A DNA stretch of 33,030 bases from Alphaproteobacteria bacterium (GTDB taxonomy: Bacteria; Pseudomonadota; Alphaproteobacteria; Micavibrionales; Micavibrionaceae): positions 1 through 33,030 of the forward strand of contig JANWLB010000023.1 of NCBI GenBank assembly GCA_025451095.1. The letters run 5' to 3'. The stretch's first letter is position 1; the number at the start of each line of letters is the position of its first letter. Under the pieces are notes generated by a model. The model made no database searches. It saw only the letters and a program-made list of their open reading frames with translations, and had not been told where the DNA came from. This document shows positions 18,481-26,679 of the stretch, piece by piece. Both the position numbers and the translations under genes were made by a program.

Positions 18481-19457
18481 GAACGATTCTCCCCACTGAC
18501 ATAAAGCCGCGCTGCCGCCTGGTTGCGCAAGGCCGCCAGTATTTTCCGGGCCTGCGCCTCAATGCTCTGCCAGGACAGCAGGCCGCCGGTGCACAGGCGC
18601 TCCATCATATCACCGCCCCGGCCGACCGGATAGCCGTACAAGCGCAGAGCATCGCCGGCAACGGCTTCATAGGCTTCGATATCGTCCGGCGAAAGCTCCT
18701 CCTTCCACGAAGAAGCGCGGCCGGGCAAGGGCGCGCCCTTTACATTTTTATGTATGTCTTCATAGCGTGCCGCCAAGGGCCTCTCCCCTACCACCTCTGC
18801 ACTGTATGAAAGCCCGAGAAACGCGGCAACCTGCTTCAGAATGCTTTCCGTATCGCCAATCAGCGCCTCGTACTCCACCCTGATCGTGTTCCGGTAACGG
18901 CGCGCCATGTTCTGCAGCCGGCGGTTCTTGGTCACCCAGATGAGGGCGGCACGGCGCGGATCGGTTTCAAAATAGCGGCTCCTGTCGCTTACCTTGTTGT
19001 TTTTCTTGGAGCTAAAAACCGCACGCCCGTCGCGGATGATCCAGACGATTTTTGAGTTCGGGAACAGACGCCGCAGCCGCGGATAGATATCAATGTAGTT
19101 TTTCTGCAGACCCAGAGCCTGGATGTTCGCACCCTGCTTTTCACAGTACAGGCTTAAAATCTCTTTCAGCGCCTCTTCCCGTGTGAGCGCGCCGTGCGCC
19201 AGAATCTCATCGACCTCGTTCCGGCTGATACCCCAGTCCGCGAACTTCGGATCGGAAAAAACAATATCTGAAAACAGGCGGCGGCGCGCCGCCGTATCAA
19301 TATGCGAGAAAACATAACGGCTGAAAATGGCTGTGACGATATTGCTTTCCGGCGGAACGGTAGCGCCCAAATGCGCGCATATCTTTTCAGACAGGAACGT
19401 ATTGCCCGACCGTCCGTCACCGAAAACAAAGAAAACGTTGTCAAGAGCGCGATGCAT
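18477..19457 (-). CDS. Sulfotransferase family protein
   Basis: PAPS-dependent sulfotransferase of 326 residues. The 5'-phosphosulfate loop is FGDGRSGNTFLSEKI (RSGNT 16-20) and the 3'-phosphate-binding motif is IRDGRAVFSS (141-150, Arg142 and a terminal Ser), both as in Sulfotransfer_1/3 proteins. The start is the ATG at 19457. The ribosome-binding site AGGAAG 6 nt before it overlaps the stop codon of the upstream methyltransferase gene. Longer starts (ATG 19478, GTG 19517) would overlap that gene and have poorer sites. The gene stop overlaps the kinase-like gene by 4 bp. Context predicts sulfation of a surface sugar in the cytoplasm before export. Lipid or protein acceptors are also possible. 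Confidence 0.82.
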   Translation of the reverse strand: MHRALDNVFFVFGDGRSGNTFLSEKICAHLGATVPPESNIVTAIFSRYVFSHIDTAARRRLFSDIVFSDPKFADWGISRNEVDEILAHGALTREEALKEILSLYCEKQGANIQALGLQKNYIDIYPRLRRLFPNSKIVWIIRDGRAVFSSKKNNKVSDRSRYFETDPRRAALIWVTKNRRLQNMARRYRNTIRVEYEALIGDTESILKQVAAFLGLSYSAEVVGERPLAARYEDIHKNVKGAPLPGRASSWKEELSPDDIEAYEAVAGDALRLYGYPVGRGGDMMERLCTGGLLSWQSIEAQARKILAALRNQAAARLYVSGENRS

Positions 19458-19467
19458 GGGCGTCTTC

Positions 19468-20061
19468 CTAAGCGGCATGCTTTCTGCCGGTGCAGGTATA
19501 AAGGACACGCCGCTCACCCGCTACCGTTCTCAGGAACGGCAAGACGTTCATTGCCTGCGCCATGACATAGGCCGCCGGACGCCCGATCGGCGCATTGAAT
19601 GCGCCGTAGGGCACCGCTTCGACTGAAGCGAAGTGCGGACGAAGGAGCGCCTCAATCTTTTCGCCCGATGACCCGTCGGGAAGACCCGCGTTAAAGATCA
19701 GGATGCCACCTTCATTTGTCGCCTCGGCCAGCTTGCGCACACAGGCCAGCGTATTACCCGGGTCGAAATGGCTGTTAATCCCTATGGCCTGGATACAGGC
19801 AACGAAATCGCCCCGCAGCGCCGGGTCCATTTCCTCCATTGCGCAGACAACCCCTTCCGCTTCGGGATATTTTTCACGGCCTTCGCGGATACGTCCGGCA
19901 TCGAGATCGACGCCAATATAACGCCTGGTTTCAAACCAGGGCCGGAAAATCATCTTGCCACAGGCGACATCAAGACCGATCTGCCGCTCCCGCGAAAGAG
20001 CGAATTTCTTCCTCAGAAGGTTAAAGAGAAACTGTTTGGCGGGGCGCTCGGAATATCGCAT
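19468..20061 (-). CDS. SAM-dependent methyltransferase-like protein
   Basis: A 197-residue Rossmann-fold protein with motif I in degenerate form (GLDVACG, 29-35), the acidic ribose-binding strand YIGVDLD (48-54) and GGILIFNAGLPDGS later. It is shorter than its neighbours but complete. The start ATG at 20061 has GAGGG 5 nt upstream and lies 7 bp after the ABC transporter stop. An upstream in-frame start would overlap the transporter by 68 bp and has no site. Motif I reads ACGK, so SAM binding is likely but less certain than for the other methyltransferases here. The substrate is unknown. Confidence 0.72.
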   Translation of the reverse strand: MRYSERPAKQFLFNLLRKKFALSRERQIGLDVACGKMIFRPWFETRRYIGVDLDAGRIREGREKYPEAEGVVCAMEEMDPALRGDFVACIQAIGINSHFDPGNTLACVRKLAEATNEGGILIFNAGLPDGSSGEKIEALLRPHFASVEAVPYGAFNAPIGRPAAYVMAQAMNVLPFLRTVAGERRVLYTCTGRKHAA

Positions 20062-20068
20062 CACGCCC

Positions 20069-21805
20069 TCACAAAGCCGCCTGCCGTGCAGCCGCCGGCC
20101 TATACAGGGTGAAGTTATCGATAACGTATATTTCATCGGCGTATTTTTTCAGGCTTTGATTGTGCGTGATCGCCAGGATCGTATAACGCCCGGCCAGAGC
20201 GCGCAATTCGCTGAATATTGCGCGCTCCGTATCAGCGTCGAGGCCGGAAGTCGCCTCGTCCAAAATCAGAAGATCAGGATTTTTTATCAGCGCGCGGGCA
20301 ATGGCAATCCGCTGCTTCTGGCCACCGGAAAGCTGGCCGCCGCTCTCGCCCACAGGCGCGCTCAATCCTTCCGCATAACGCGAGACAAAATCAAACGCGC
20401 CCACTTTTTTCAGAACGTCCCAAACGGCCTGATCGTCAATCTTATCGTCGTACAGGGTGATATTGTTTTTGATCGTATCGTTCAGCATGATCGAGTCCTG
20501 CGGAACATAGCCGATCTTGCCACGCCATCTGACAATATCGATATCGCGCAAATTGCGGCCGTCGATGCAGATCTGGCCGGAATCGATATCATAAAGACCA
20601 CAGACCAAATCCACGAGGGTCGATTTTCCAATGCCGGACACGCCGGTGATCAGCGTGAAGTTATTTTTTCCGATCCGAACGGATGCGTCTTTGAAAATCG
20701 GCCTGCTCGCATGGGCATATGACACGCTTCTAAATTCGATCGCATCGTTAAATGCACAAGATTCGACGCCCGCCCACGACTCCCGCGCCCGCTCGGCCTC
20801 CTCGACAGAATCGAGTGTGTACCAAAAGGAAGGCAGTTGGGACAGGAACAGGATATAGTTTTTCTGCAGGAAACCCATGCGCTGGAACACCCGCACGAAA
20901 AGAACGGCCAGCAGGAACAGGCTTTCGATGCCACCGCCCCAGACATTCATCAGAACAAAAAGACCTGCGGCCAGGCTGACAACCTTGATGATCTCGTTGC
21001 TCTGCTCGATCAGGTGGGGGCTGAACTGCAGCCAGGTGTAGGAGGATTTGAGCTGGGCGATATCATTGCGGATAACCGGCTCGAAATATTCTTCCCGTGC
21101 CATGGCCCGCACCGGTTTCATGATGCGGAAACTGTCCAGAACCTTGGCCATCATGGCTTTCTGGTAGTTGGTCTGATCCTGTCCGGCCTTGCGGGCGCTG
21201 CGGAAGACAAAGCCGAGACCCAGCGTTCCGGCCACGCCCAGCGCGATCGCGCCCAGCGTGATCCACCACGATACATAAAACGCAATGACGAAATAGATCA
21301 GGATCTGAACCGCGTCTGCCACGAAGTTGCACTCCTTGACAATACAGTTGGAGGCAAATTCCGGCTGGCTGTTAATAGCTGTGGAGACATGCCCCGCGGG
21401 CTTGCTGGTGAAATAGGGCCAGCGCGCTTTCATAATCGCGTGGATCATACGGCAACGGAAATCCGCCGTTATTTCGGAAGCACTCTCGCTTACGATATAC
21501 ATGGCCAGCAACTTGGTCACGGACTTGATCGTGATCAGCGTAACAATGAAAACCAGGGTGCTCAGAAGCGTGACTTCCACATGAAAGACGCTGAACATCT
21601 GGTTGAAAAATTCATTGATGCGGGAGTCGCCCAGAGCGTTGCCAAAAGCATCACCCTTCATCACCAGCTGCAACATAGGCAACAGGCCCAGAATGCCCAG
21701 ACCTTCCGATGTGCTGGACAGCATGAGCGCCAGGGTGACGACCACCGCCTTCGCCGGGGAGCGGCTGGCAAAATAATATAATGGATACAGTGGGTTTCTG
21801 GTCAT
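20069..21805 (-). CDS. ABC exporter, fused membrane and ATPase domains
   Basis: A 578-residue half-transporter of the MsbA/PglK type. The N-terminal membrane domain (about 1-330) has about six segments. The C-terminal ATPase has Walker A GVSGIGKST (388-396), a Q-loop in YVPQDS, signature LSGGQ (492-496), Walker B LLILDE (512-517) and H-loop His548. It would function as a homodimer. It is the first gene of the minus-strand glycan block, diverging from the nonulosonate operon, so flipping a lipid-linked glycan (as PglK does) is the likeliest role. The ATG at 21805 is preferred over one at 21862 because homologues start close to the first membrane segment and the longer version has no ribosome-binding site. 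Confidence 0.87.
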   Translation of the reverse strand: MTRNPLYPLYYFASRSPAKAVVVTLALMLSSTSEGLGILGLLPMLQLVMKGDAFGNALGDSRINEFFNQMFSVFHVEVTLLSTLVFIVTLITIKSVTKLLAMYIVSESASEITADFRCRMIHAIMKARWPYFTSKPAGHVSTAINSQPEFASNCIVKECNFVADAVQILIYFVIAFYVSWWITLGAIALGVAGTLGLGFVFRSARKAGQDQTNYQKAMMAKVLDSFRIMKPVRAMAREEYFEPVIRNDIAQLKSSYTWLQFSPHLIEQSNEIIKVVSLAAGLFVLMNVWGGGIESLFLLAVLFVRVFQRMGFLQKNYILFLSQLPSFWYTLDSVEEAERARESWAGVESCAFNDAIEFRSVSYAHASRPIFKDASVRIGKNNFTLITGVSGIGKSTLVDLVCGLYDIDSGQICIDGRNLRDIDIVRWRGKIGYVPQDSIMLNDTIKNNITLYDDKIDDQAVWDVLKKVGAFDFVSRYAEGLSAPVGESGGQLSGGQKQRIAIARALIKNPDLLILDEATSGLDADTERAIFSELRALAGRYTILAITHNQSLKKYADEIYVIDNFTLYRPAAARQAAL

Positions 21806-21856
21806 AACCTGCGCTTTTTTTAACCCCCTTTGTATATAAGCTGGCGCCCGGTGTGG

Positions 21857-21872
21857 CCACATAAATTTGTGG
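21857..21872. promoter_or_regulatory. Palindrome in the divergent control region
   Basis: CCACA, six bases (TAAATT), then TGTGG form a perfect 5-bp inverted repeat in the 163-bp gap between the ABC exporter gene and the nonulosonate operon. Its location fits an operator controlling both directions. No strong sigma-70 promoter was recognised on either strand of this gap, so the assignment is tentative. Confidence 0.25.
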
Positions 21873-21968
21873 TCCCGACAGCCGGCCGCCGAATTTCATT
21901 GTTTTGCCTCCGGCCTTTTGCTAAGCACATGATATATGTGAATTTTATTCCTTTTTGAGGGCATGCAG

Positions 21969-23060
21969 ATGACGGTAAGTTTCGGGAAACGCCAGCTGGG
22001 GGACGGACACCCCTGCTTTATTGTGTTTGAAGCCGGGCCTACTTTCGAGGGGCTGGAGAACGCCAAGCAGCTGATTGCCCTGGCCGCCGAGGCCGGCGCC
22101 GACGCCATTAAATTCCAGATTCTGGACCCCGACCGGCTGGTCGCCGACCGCAAATTGCCCTTCACCTACGATGTGCTAGTCGACCGGGAAACAGGAAAGA
22201 GAGAAACCGTCACCGAGCCGCTCTACGATATTCTCTGCCGCCGCACGCTGAGTCACAAGGAGTGGCGGGAGCTCAAGAAATTTTCTGATGCGCGCAACCT
22301 GGCCTTCTTCGCGACAGCAGGATTTGAGGATGAGATCGAGCTTCTGGAATCCATGAAATGCGATTCTATAAAGATCGCTTCTGCTGATGTGAACCACTAT
22401 CCGCTTATCCGTCGTGCCGCGAAAAGCGGCATGTGCCTGCAACTGGATACGGGAAATTCTTCTCTCGGCGAGATTGAGCAGGCCGTCGATGTCATACGCG
22501 CTGAAGGCAACGAGAATATTATCATTCACCAGTGTCCGTCGGGTTATCCGGCGCGCCTGAGCAGTGTAAACCTTCGCATCATTCAAACGCTCAAGCAGAT
22601 GTTCCCCTATCCCGTCGCTTACTCTGACCACACGCCGGGCTGGGAGATGGATATTGCCGCTGTTGCCATGGGGGCCAATCTGGTTGAAAAAACCATCACT
22701 CTGGACCGCACCACGCGCAGCGTCGAGCACATTATGTCGCTGGAGCCGCAGGAAATGCGAGGATTCGTACAGGCGATCCGCGATCTCGAAACCGCGATGG
22801 GCTCACCCCGGCGCATCCTTCAGCCCGAAGAGCGTAAAAACCGCACCCGTTACCGCCGCAGCATTTACCTGGCTGAGGCTGTCAAGGCGGGACAAGCTCT
22901 GGCCGATGTGAAAGTTGAATTTCGCCGCCCTGGTTTCGGGATCGGTCCCGACCGTTATGACGAGCTGCTGGCTTTCACCTTCACCAAGAATCTTCCCACC
23001 GGGCATCAGCTTTCCTACGCGGACCTGTCCAGCAAAGGAAAAGAGGAATGCGCCGCTTAG
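21969..23060 (+). CDS. Divergent NeuB-family nonulosonic acid synthase (first copy)
   Basis: Member of the NeuB/SpsE family, which condenses phosphoenolpyruvate with a C6 amino sugar to a nine-carbon acid. The 363-residue protein (ATG 21969; GAGGG about 7 nt upstream, better spaced than for the ATG at 21963) has a TIM barrel with AGADAIKFQ (42-50), KIASAD (135-140), HQCPSGYPA (187-195), YSDHT (218-222) and a C-terminal SAF antifreeze-like domain from about 292. Deviations are striking: the usual EKHFTLD reads EKTITLD (Thr242 in place of the second metal-ligand His), LSTGM reads LDTGN, and the N-terminus reads VFEAGPTF instead of IAEIGxNHNG. It overlaps the cytidylyltransferase gene by 13 bp. 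It is a NeuB homologue with an unknown, perhaps atypical, acceptor sugar. Confidence 0.85.
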   Translation: MTVSFGKRQLGDGHPCFIVFEAGPTFEGLENAKQLIALAAEAGADAIKFQILDPDRLVADRKLPFTYDVLVDRETGKRETVTEPLYDILCRRTLSHKEWRELKKFSDARNLAFFATAGFEDEIELLESMKCDSIKIASADVNHYPLIRRAAKSGMCLQLDTGNSSLGEIEQAVDVIRAEGNENIIIHQCPSGYPARLSSVNLRIIQTLKQMFPYPVAYSDHTPGWEMDIAAVAMGANLVEKTITLDRTTRSVEHIMSLEPQEMRGFVQAIRDLETAMGSPRRILQPEERKNRTRYRRSIYLAEAVKAGQALADVKVEFRRPGFGIGPDRYDELLAFTFTKNLPTGHQLSYADLSSKGKEECAA

Positions 23061-23725
23061 CGCTCATACCGGCACGCGGCGGTTCGAAACGCCTGCCACG
23101 GAAAAACATTCTTGATTTCCACGGCCGCCCGATTATTGCCTGGACCATTGAAGCAGCCAAAAAAACAGGCCTGTTTGAACGCGTCGTCGTGTCCACAGAA
23201 GACGCGGAAATCAGCCGCATCGCAGGCGAATACGGTGCGGATGTCATGGTCCGCTCCCCTGCCCTGGCCAGCGATCAGGCCCGTATTCTGGACGTCTGCC
23301 TCGACTTTCTGGATGGGGAGCCGTGCGATACCTTGTGCGTTTTATACGCCACCGCACCCTTGCGCACCGCGTCCGACATTGCCGCCACTGTAAGCCTGAT
23401 CGCGCCTGGCAAGTGCGATTTCGCCCTGGCCGCAACCCATTACAACCTGCCCGTCCATCAGGCTCTGGTGCTGCACGAAGAGCACAAAGCCGTCCCGCTT
23501 CTGCCCCACCTTGTCAACAAACGCGCCGCTGACGCGGGGCAGATCGTCTGCGATAACGGCAGCACCTATGCGGTTCATACAGCCGCCTTGCGCCAGCACA
23601 AAACTTTTTATGGCCCCAATTTGAAGGCTCACATCATGCCACGGGAGCGCTCGCAGGATATAGACGAAGAACTTGATCTGGACCTGGCCCGTTTTTTCGC
23701 AACCCGGCAAGGCATAAGACAATGA
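23048..23725 (+). CDS. CMP-nonulosonate (acylneuraminate) cytidylyltransferase
   Basis: Cytoplasmic enzyme that activates a nonulosonic acid with CTP to the CMP-sugar donor. The 225-residue protein opens with the family signature IPARGGSKRLPRKN (7-20) carrying the nucleotide-binding Arg10 and Lys19, followed by DFHGRPIIAWTIEAA, VVSTED, and ERSQDIDEELDLDLA near the C-terminus, where metal-binding acidic residues lie. It is closest in style to NeuA/PseF/SpsF. Substrate choice (sialic, pseudaminic or legionaminic type) cannot be read from sequence. The ribosome-binding site AAAGGA lies inside the preceding gene, which it overlaps by 13 bp, and its stop overlaps the next start as ATGA. Confidence 0.9.
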   Translation: MRRLALIPARGGSKRLPRKNILDFHGRPIIAWTIEAAKKTGLFERVVVSTEDAEISRIAGEYGADVMVRSPALASDQARILDVCLDFLDGEPCDTLCVLYATAPLRTASDIAATVSLIAPGKCDFALAATHYNLPVHQALVLHEEHKAVPLLPHLVNKRAADAGQIVCDNGSTYAVHTAALRQHKTFYGPNLKAHIMPRERSQDIDEELDLDLARFFATRQGIRQ

Positions 23726-24720
23726 GGATACTTGTCATCGGCGGCGGATCGATCGGCCAGCGTTATGCGGCCTATGCGGCAGAAATTGCTGGAGCGGCGG
23801 CCCTTCTGGACACCGATTCGACTAAGGCCGCCGCTTTTGAAAAAAATGGCCCGGCCTTCACTGACCTCAACTCCGCACTGGACTGGAAACCTGAGGGGGT
23901 CATTATCGCCACACCCCACAAGACACACATTCCCCTGGCAACAAAAGTGGCGCATGCAGGGCTACCTGTTCTTATTGAAAAACCCCTTGCCCCGGACAAT
24001 GCTGAAGTCGATGTCTTTCTGAAGCTTCTCGATAAAACCGGCACAAGGGCCTATACAGTCAGCAACATGCGCTTTCATCCGGCGGTTAAGGCATTGCGGG
24101 ATCATATGGCGCGGATTGGCACGATCTTTTTTGCGCGCGCCCACTTCGGCAACTGGCTTCCAGGCATGCGCCCGGGCATCGACTATCGCGAACTGTATTG
24201 CGCGCACAAGGATCAGGGAGGCGGGCTTATACTCGACGGCATTCATGAAATCGATTACCTGCTCTGGCTTTTGGGTCCTTGCCACACTGTAACCGCTACA
24301 GCGGCACGCCACGGCGAACTCGAGATCGACGTCGAAGACCGTGCCAGCCTCATTTTGCATCATGAATCGGGCGCTGCCAGCGAGATTCATATGGACTATC
24401 TGCAGCAGTGTAAACGCCGGGGCTGCGAGATTGTAGGCCGGGAGGGCACTCTCATCTGGACCAGCGAGGGGAAAAATCCGGAATCCTGCTGCGTCCGGCT
24501 CTTCCTCCGCGACAAGGGCTGGGAATATCTTTACGTATCAGAAAATCTTGATAACACGCAGCCTTATAAGGATATGATCCGAGCCTTTGTTCATGCTATG
24601 AGATCTCCTCAGGATGACACGCCTCTGGCCACGGCCTGCGAAGGGCTGGCTGCCCTGAACGTGGCGCTGGCCGTCTATAAATCGATTGAGCAAAAAAAGC
24701 AGATAGACACCCCGTCATGA
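23722..24720 (+). CDS. Gfo/Idh/MocA-family oxidoreductase
   Basis: NAD(P)-dependent sugar dehydrogenase of 332 residues. The N-terminal Rossmann fold has GGGSIGQRY (7-15), then VIIATPHKTHIPLA and the catalytic-lysine motif EKPLAP (86-91). The C-terminal alpha/beta domain has GGGLILDGIHEIDYLLWLLG (166-185), with the Asp and His expected at the substrate site. In this family it would oxidise a hydroxyl to a keto group. The next gene is a class III aminotransferase, and both junctions are ATGA overlaps. The two probably work in sequence: oxidation, then amination of the same carbon of a sugar, free or CMP-linked. Which carbon is unknown. Confidence 0.86.
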   Translation: MRILVIGGGSIGQRYAAYAAEIAGAAALLDTDSTKAAAFEKNGPAFTDLNSALDWKPEGVIIATPHKTHIPLATKVAHAGLPVLIEKPLAPDNAEVDVFLKLLDKTGTRAYTVSNMRFHPAVKALRDHMARIGTIFFARAHFGNWLPGMRPGIDYRELYCAHKDQGGGLILDGIHEIDYLLWLLGPCHTVTATAARHGELEIDVEDRASLILHHESGAASEIHMDYLQQCKRRGCEIVGREGTLIWTSEGKNPESCCVRLFLRDKGWEYLYVSENLDNTQPYKDMIRAFVHAMRSPQDDTPLATACEGLAALNVALAVYKSIEQKKQIDTPS

Positions 24721-26009
24721 GCGATCGTTACAAAAAGAGCAACGAGATGCTGGCACGCGCTGAACGCGTGATACCGCTGGGCTCGCAGACCTTTAGCAAG
24801 AGCCGTATCCAGTTTCCTGTCCCCCACGCACCGATGTATCTTGAAAAAGGCCGGGGTGGCCGCGTCTGGGATGTCGACGGTAACGAATATGTCGACCTAA
24901 TCTGCGGTCTGTTGCCTGTTTCTCTTGGCTATCGTGACCCCGACGTCGACAAGGCAATCAGGGGGCAGATGGAGAACGGCATCTCTTTCAGCCTTGCCAC
25001 GGAACTCGAAATCGAACTGGCTGAGCGGCTGGTCGACATTATCCCTTTTGCTGAAATGGTGCGCTTCGGCAAAAATGGTACGGACGCCACTTCGGCTGCT
25101 ATCCGTCTGGCCCGCGCCTTTACGGGACGGGAACACGTTATCGCCACGGGCTATCATGGCTGGCAGGACTGGTATATCGGCGCCACTACACGCCACCGCG
25201 GCGTGCCGGAAGCCGTGCGCCGCCTGACGCACAAGCTGCCCTATAACGATCTCAACGCCCTGAAAAAGTGCTTCGCGTCAAACAAGGGCCAAATTGCCGC
25301 CCTGATCATGGAGCCGGTATCGTCCGAAGAGCCTCTTAGAGGTTATCTTGAATCAGTCAAAGCCCTGGCCCATGAAAACGGCGCCCTCTTGGTTTTTGAT
25401 GAAATCATTACCGGATTTCGTGTCCATATCGGCGGAGCGCAAGCCCATTACGGTGTCACGCCGGATCTGGCCGCCTTTGGCAAAAGCATGGGCAACGGCA
25501 TGCCTATTGCCGCCGTGGTCGGCCGCGCCGACATCATGAGCTTAATGAAAGATATTTTTTACTCCGGCACCTTCGGCGGGGAGACGCTCTCCCTGGCCGC
25601 CGCCATCGCCGTTATTGATAAAATGAAACGCGAGCCCGTTATCGAAACAATATCCGCCAATGGTGCCGCTTTTGCCCAAACCGCTACACAGCAGATCGCC
25701 GCCTTCGGGCTGACGGATTATATTCAGCTCAAGGGGCTTAATCACTGGAAAGCATTGGCGTTCAAAGACCATCCCAAAGCTTCCGGCGCCGCTATTAAGA
25801 CGCGCTTTATTATCAATATGCTGCGCGAGGGTGTTCTTGTAACCGGGGGGCACAATGCATGCTACGCTCACACCCCCGAGGATGTTGAGGCCGTCGGTTG
25901 CGCCTATGGTGAGGCCATGGCGCATATCCGCAAGGATCTTGATGCAGGAACGCTGGATGAAAATCTTGAATCTCCTCCGATCCATCCTGTTTTTCAGGTG
26001 CGGTCATGA
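24717..26009 (+). CDS. Class III aminotransferase (HemL-like)
   Basis: PLP-dependent aminotransferase of 430 residues, resembling glutamate-1-semialdehyde aminomutase. Visible features are NGTDATSAAIRLARA (120-134, phosphate-binding region), GYHGWQDWY (145-153), LLVFDEIITGFR (224-235, Asp228 contacting the PLP ring nitrogen) and DLAAFGKSMGNGMP (250-263), in which Lys256 forms the Schiff base. True HemL sits with haem genes and converts an amino acid; the setting here, next to a sugar dehydrogenase and a CMP-sugar synthetase, argues for amination of a keto-sugar. Class III enzymes are uncommon for that, since most sugar aminotransferases are DegT-type. Start and stop overlap both neighbours as ATGA. 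Confidence 0.88.
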   Translation: MSDRYKKSNEMLARAERVIPLGSQTFSKSRIQFPVPHAPMYLEKGRGGRVWDVDGNEYVDLICGLLPVSLGYRDPDVDKAIRGQMENGISFSLATELEIELAERLVDIIPFAEMVRFGKNGTDATSAAIRLARAFTGREHVIATGYHGWQDWYIGATTRHRGVPEAVRRLTHKLPYNDLNALKKCFASNKGQIAALIMEPVSSEEPLRGYLESVKALAHENGALLVFDEIITGFRVHIGGAQAHYGVTPDLAAFGKSMGNGMPIAAVVGRADIMSLMKDIFYSGTFGGETLSLAAAIAVIDKMKREPVIETISANGAAFAQTATQQIAAFGLTDYIQLKGLNHWKALAFKDHPKASGAAIKTRFIINMLREGVLVTGGHNACYAHTPEDVEAVGCAYGEAMAHIRKDLDAGTLDENLESPPIHPVFQVRS

Positions 26010-26677
26010 ACAAAATGAAAAATCAAAAAGACGCCTTTCTTGAGGGAGAAGGAGATGGCTGGTATGTCCGCAACCGCGTTACCTCCGACAACCTTCAAGA
26101 AAAACGCGATCGGGATCCGCCCCTAAAGATTTTATCGCAGATGAATCTATCCAAAGCCACTATCCTCGAAATCGGCTCATCCAATGGCTGGCGGCTGACG
26201 GTGCTCAAAGAAAAATTCCCTAACGCCCGGCTTTTCGGCATCGATCCGTCAGCGCAAGCCGTGGCCGAAGCCCCGCCTGGCGTAAAATTACAGCTTGGCA
26301 GCGCCGACAGCCTCCCTTTTGATGACCAAAGCTTCGATCTGGTAATATTCGGATTCTGTCTCTATCTGTGCGACCGTCGCGATCTTTTTAAAATTGCTGC
26401 CGAGGCCGATCGGGTCGTGAGAGACGGCGGCCACATAATGACCTATGATTTTCATACGCCTCAAGCCTATAAAAACCCCTACGCGCATCAGACCGGCCTG
26501 TTCAGCTACAAGATGGATTACAGCCTTCTGTTTTCATGGAATCCCGCTTACCGCGTGATCAAAGACCATGTTCAGCCCCACCCCGGTAAGACTGACAATA
26601 CCCCGGATAACCGGGTCGGTGTTGTTTTATTACAAAAAAATCTGGCCGCCGGATGGCCGGACAATCCTTACAAATAA
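26006..26677 (+). CDS. SAM-dependent methyltransferase, possibly pseudaminic acid-associated
   Basis: A 223-residue class I methyltransferase. The N-terminal stretch FLEGEGDGWYVRNR (11-24) resembles the opening of the pseudaminic acid biosynthesis-associated methylases, which have an E(F/G)-GD-Y-RN pattern. Motif I is ILEIGSSNGWR (53-63), with LFGIDPS as the ribose strand and LPFDDQSFDLVIFGFCLYL after it. The start overlaps the aminotransferase stop as ATGA, and the PseG-like gene follows within a few bases. A role in methylating the nonulosonic acid or a precursor is likely. The subfamily match is from memory of the family pattern and should be treated as tentative. Confidence 0.82.
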   Translation: MNKMKNQKDAFLEGEGDGWYVRNRVTSDNLQEKRDRDPPLKILSQMNLSKATILEIGSSNGWRLTVLKEKFPNARLFGIDPSAQAVAEAPPGVKLQLGSADSLPFDDQSFDLVIFGFCLYLCDRRDLFKIAAEADRVVRDGGHIMTYDFHTPQAYKNPYAHQTGLFSYKMDYSLLFSWNPAYRVIKDHVQPHPGKTDNTPDNRVGVVLLQKNLAAGWPDNPYK

Positions 26678-26679
26678 CA

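Noticed and set aside
20837-21781. Plus-strand open frame of 314 codons opposite the ABC exporter
   Set aside because: Antisense to a complete ABC transporter with all motifs; no family features of its own.
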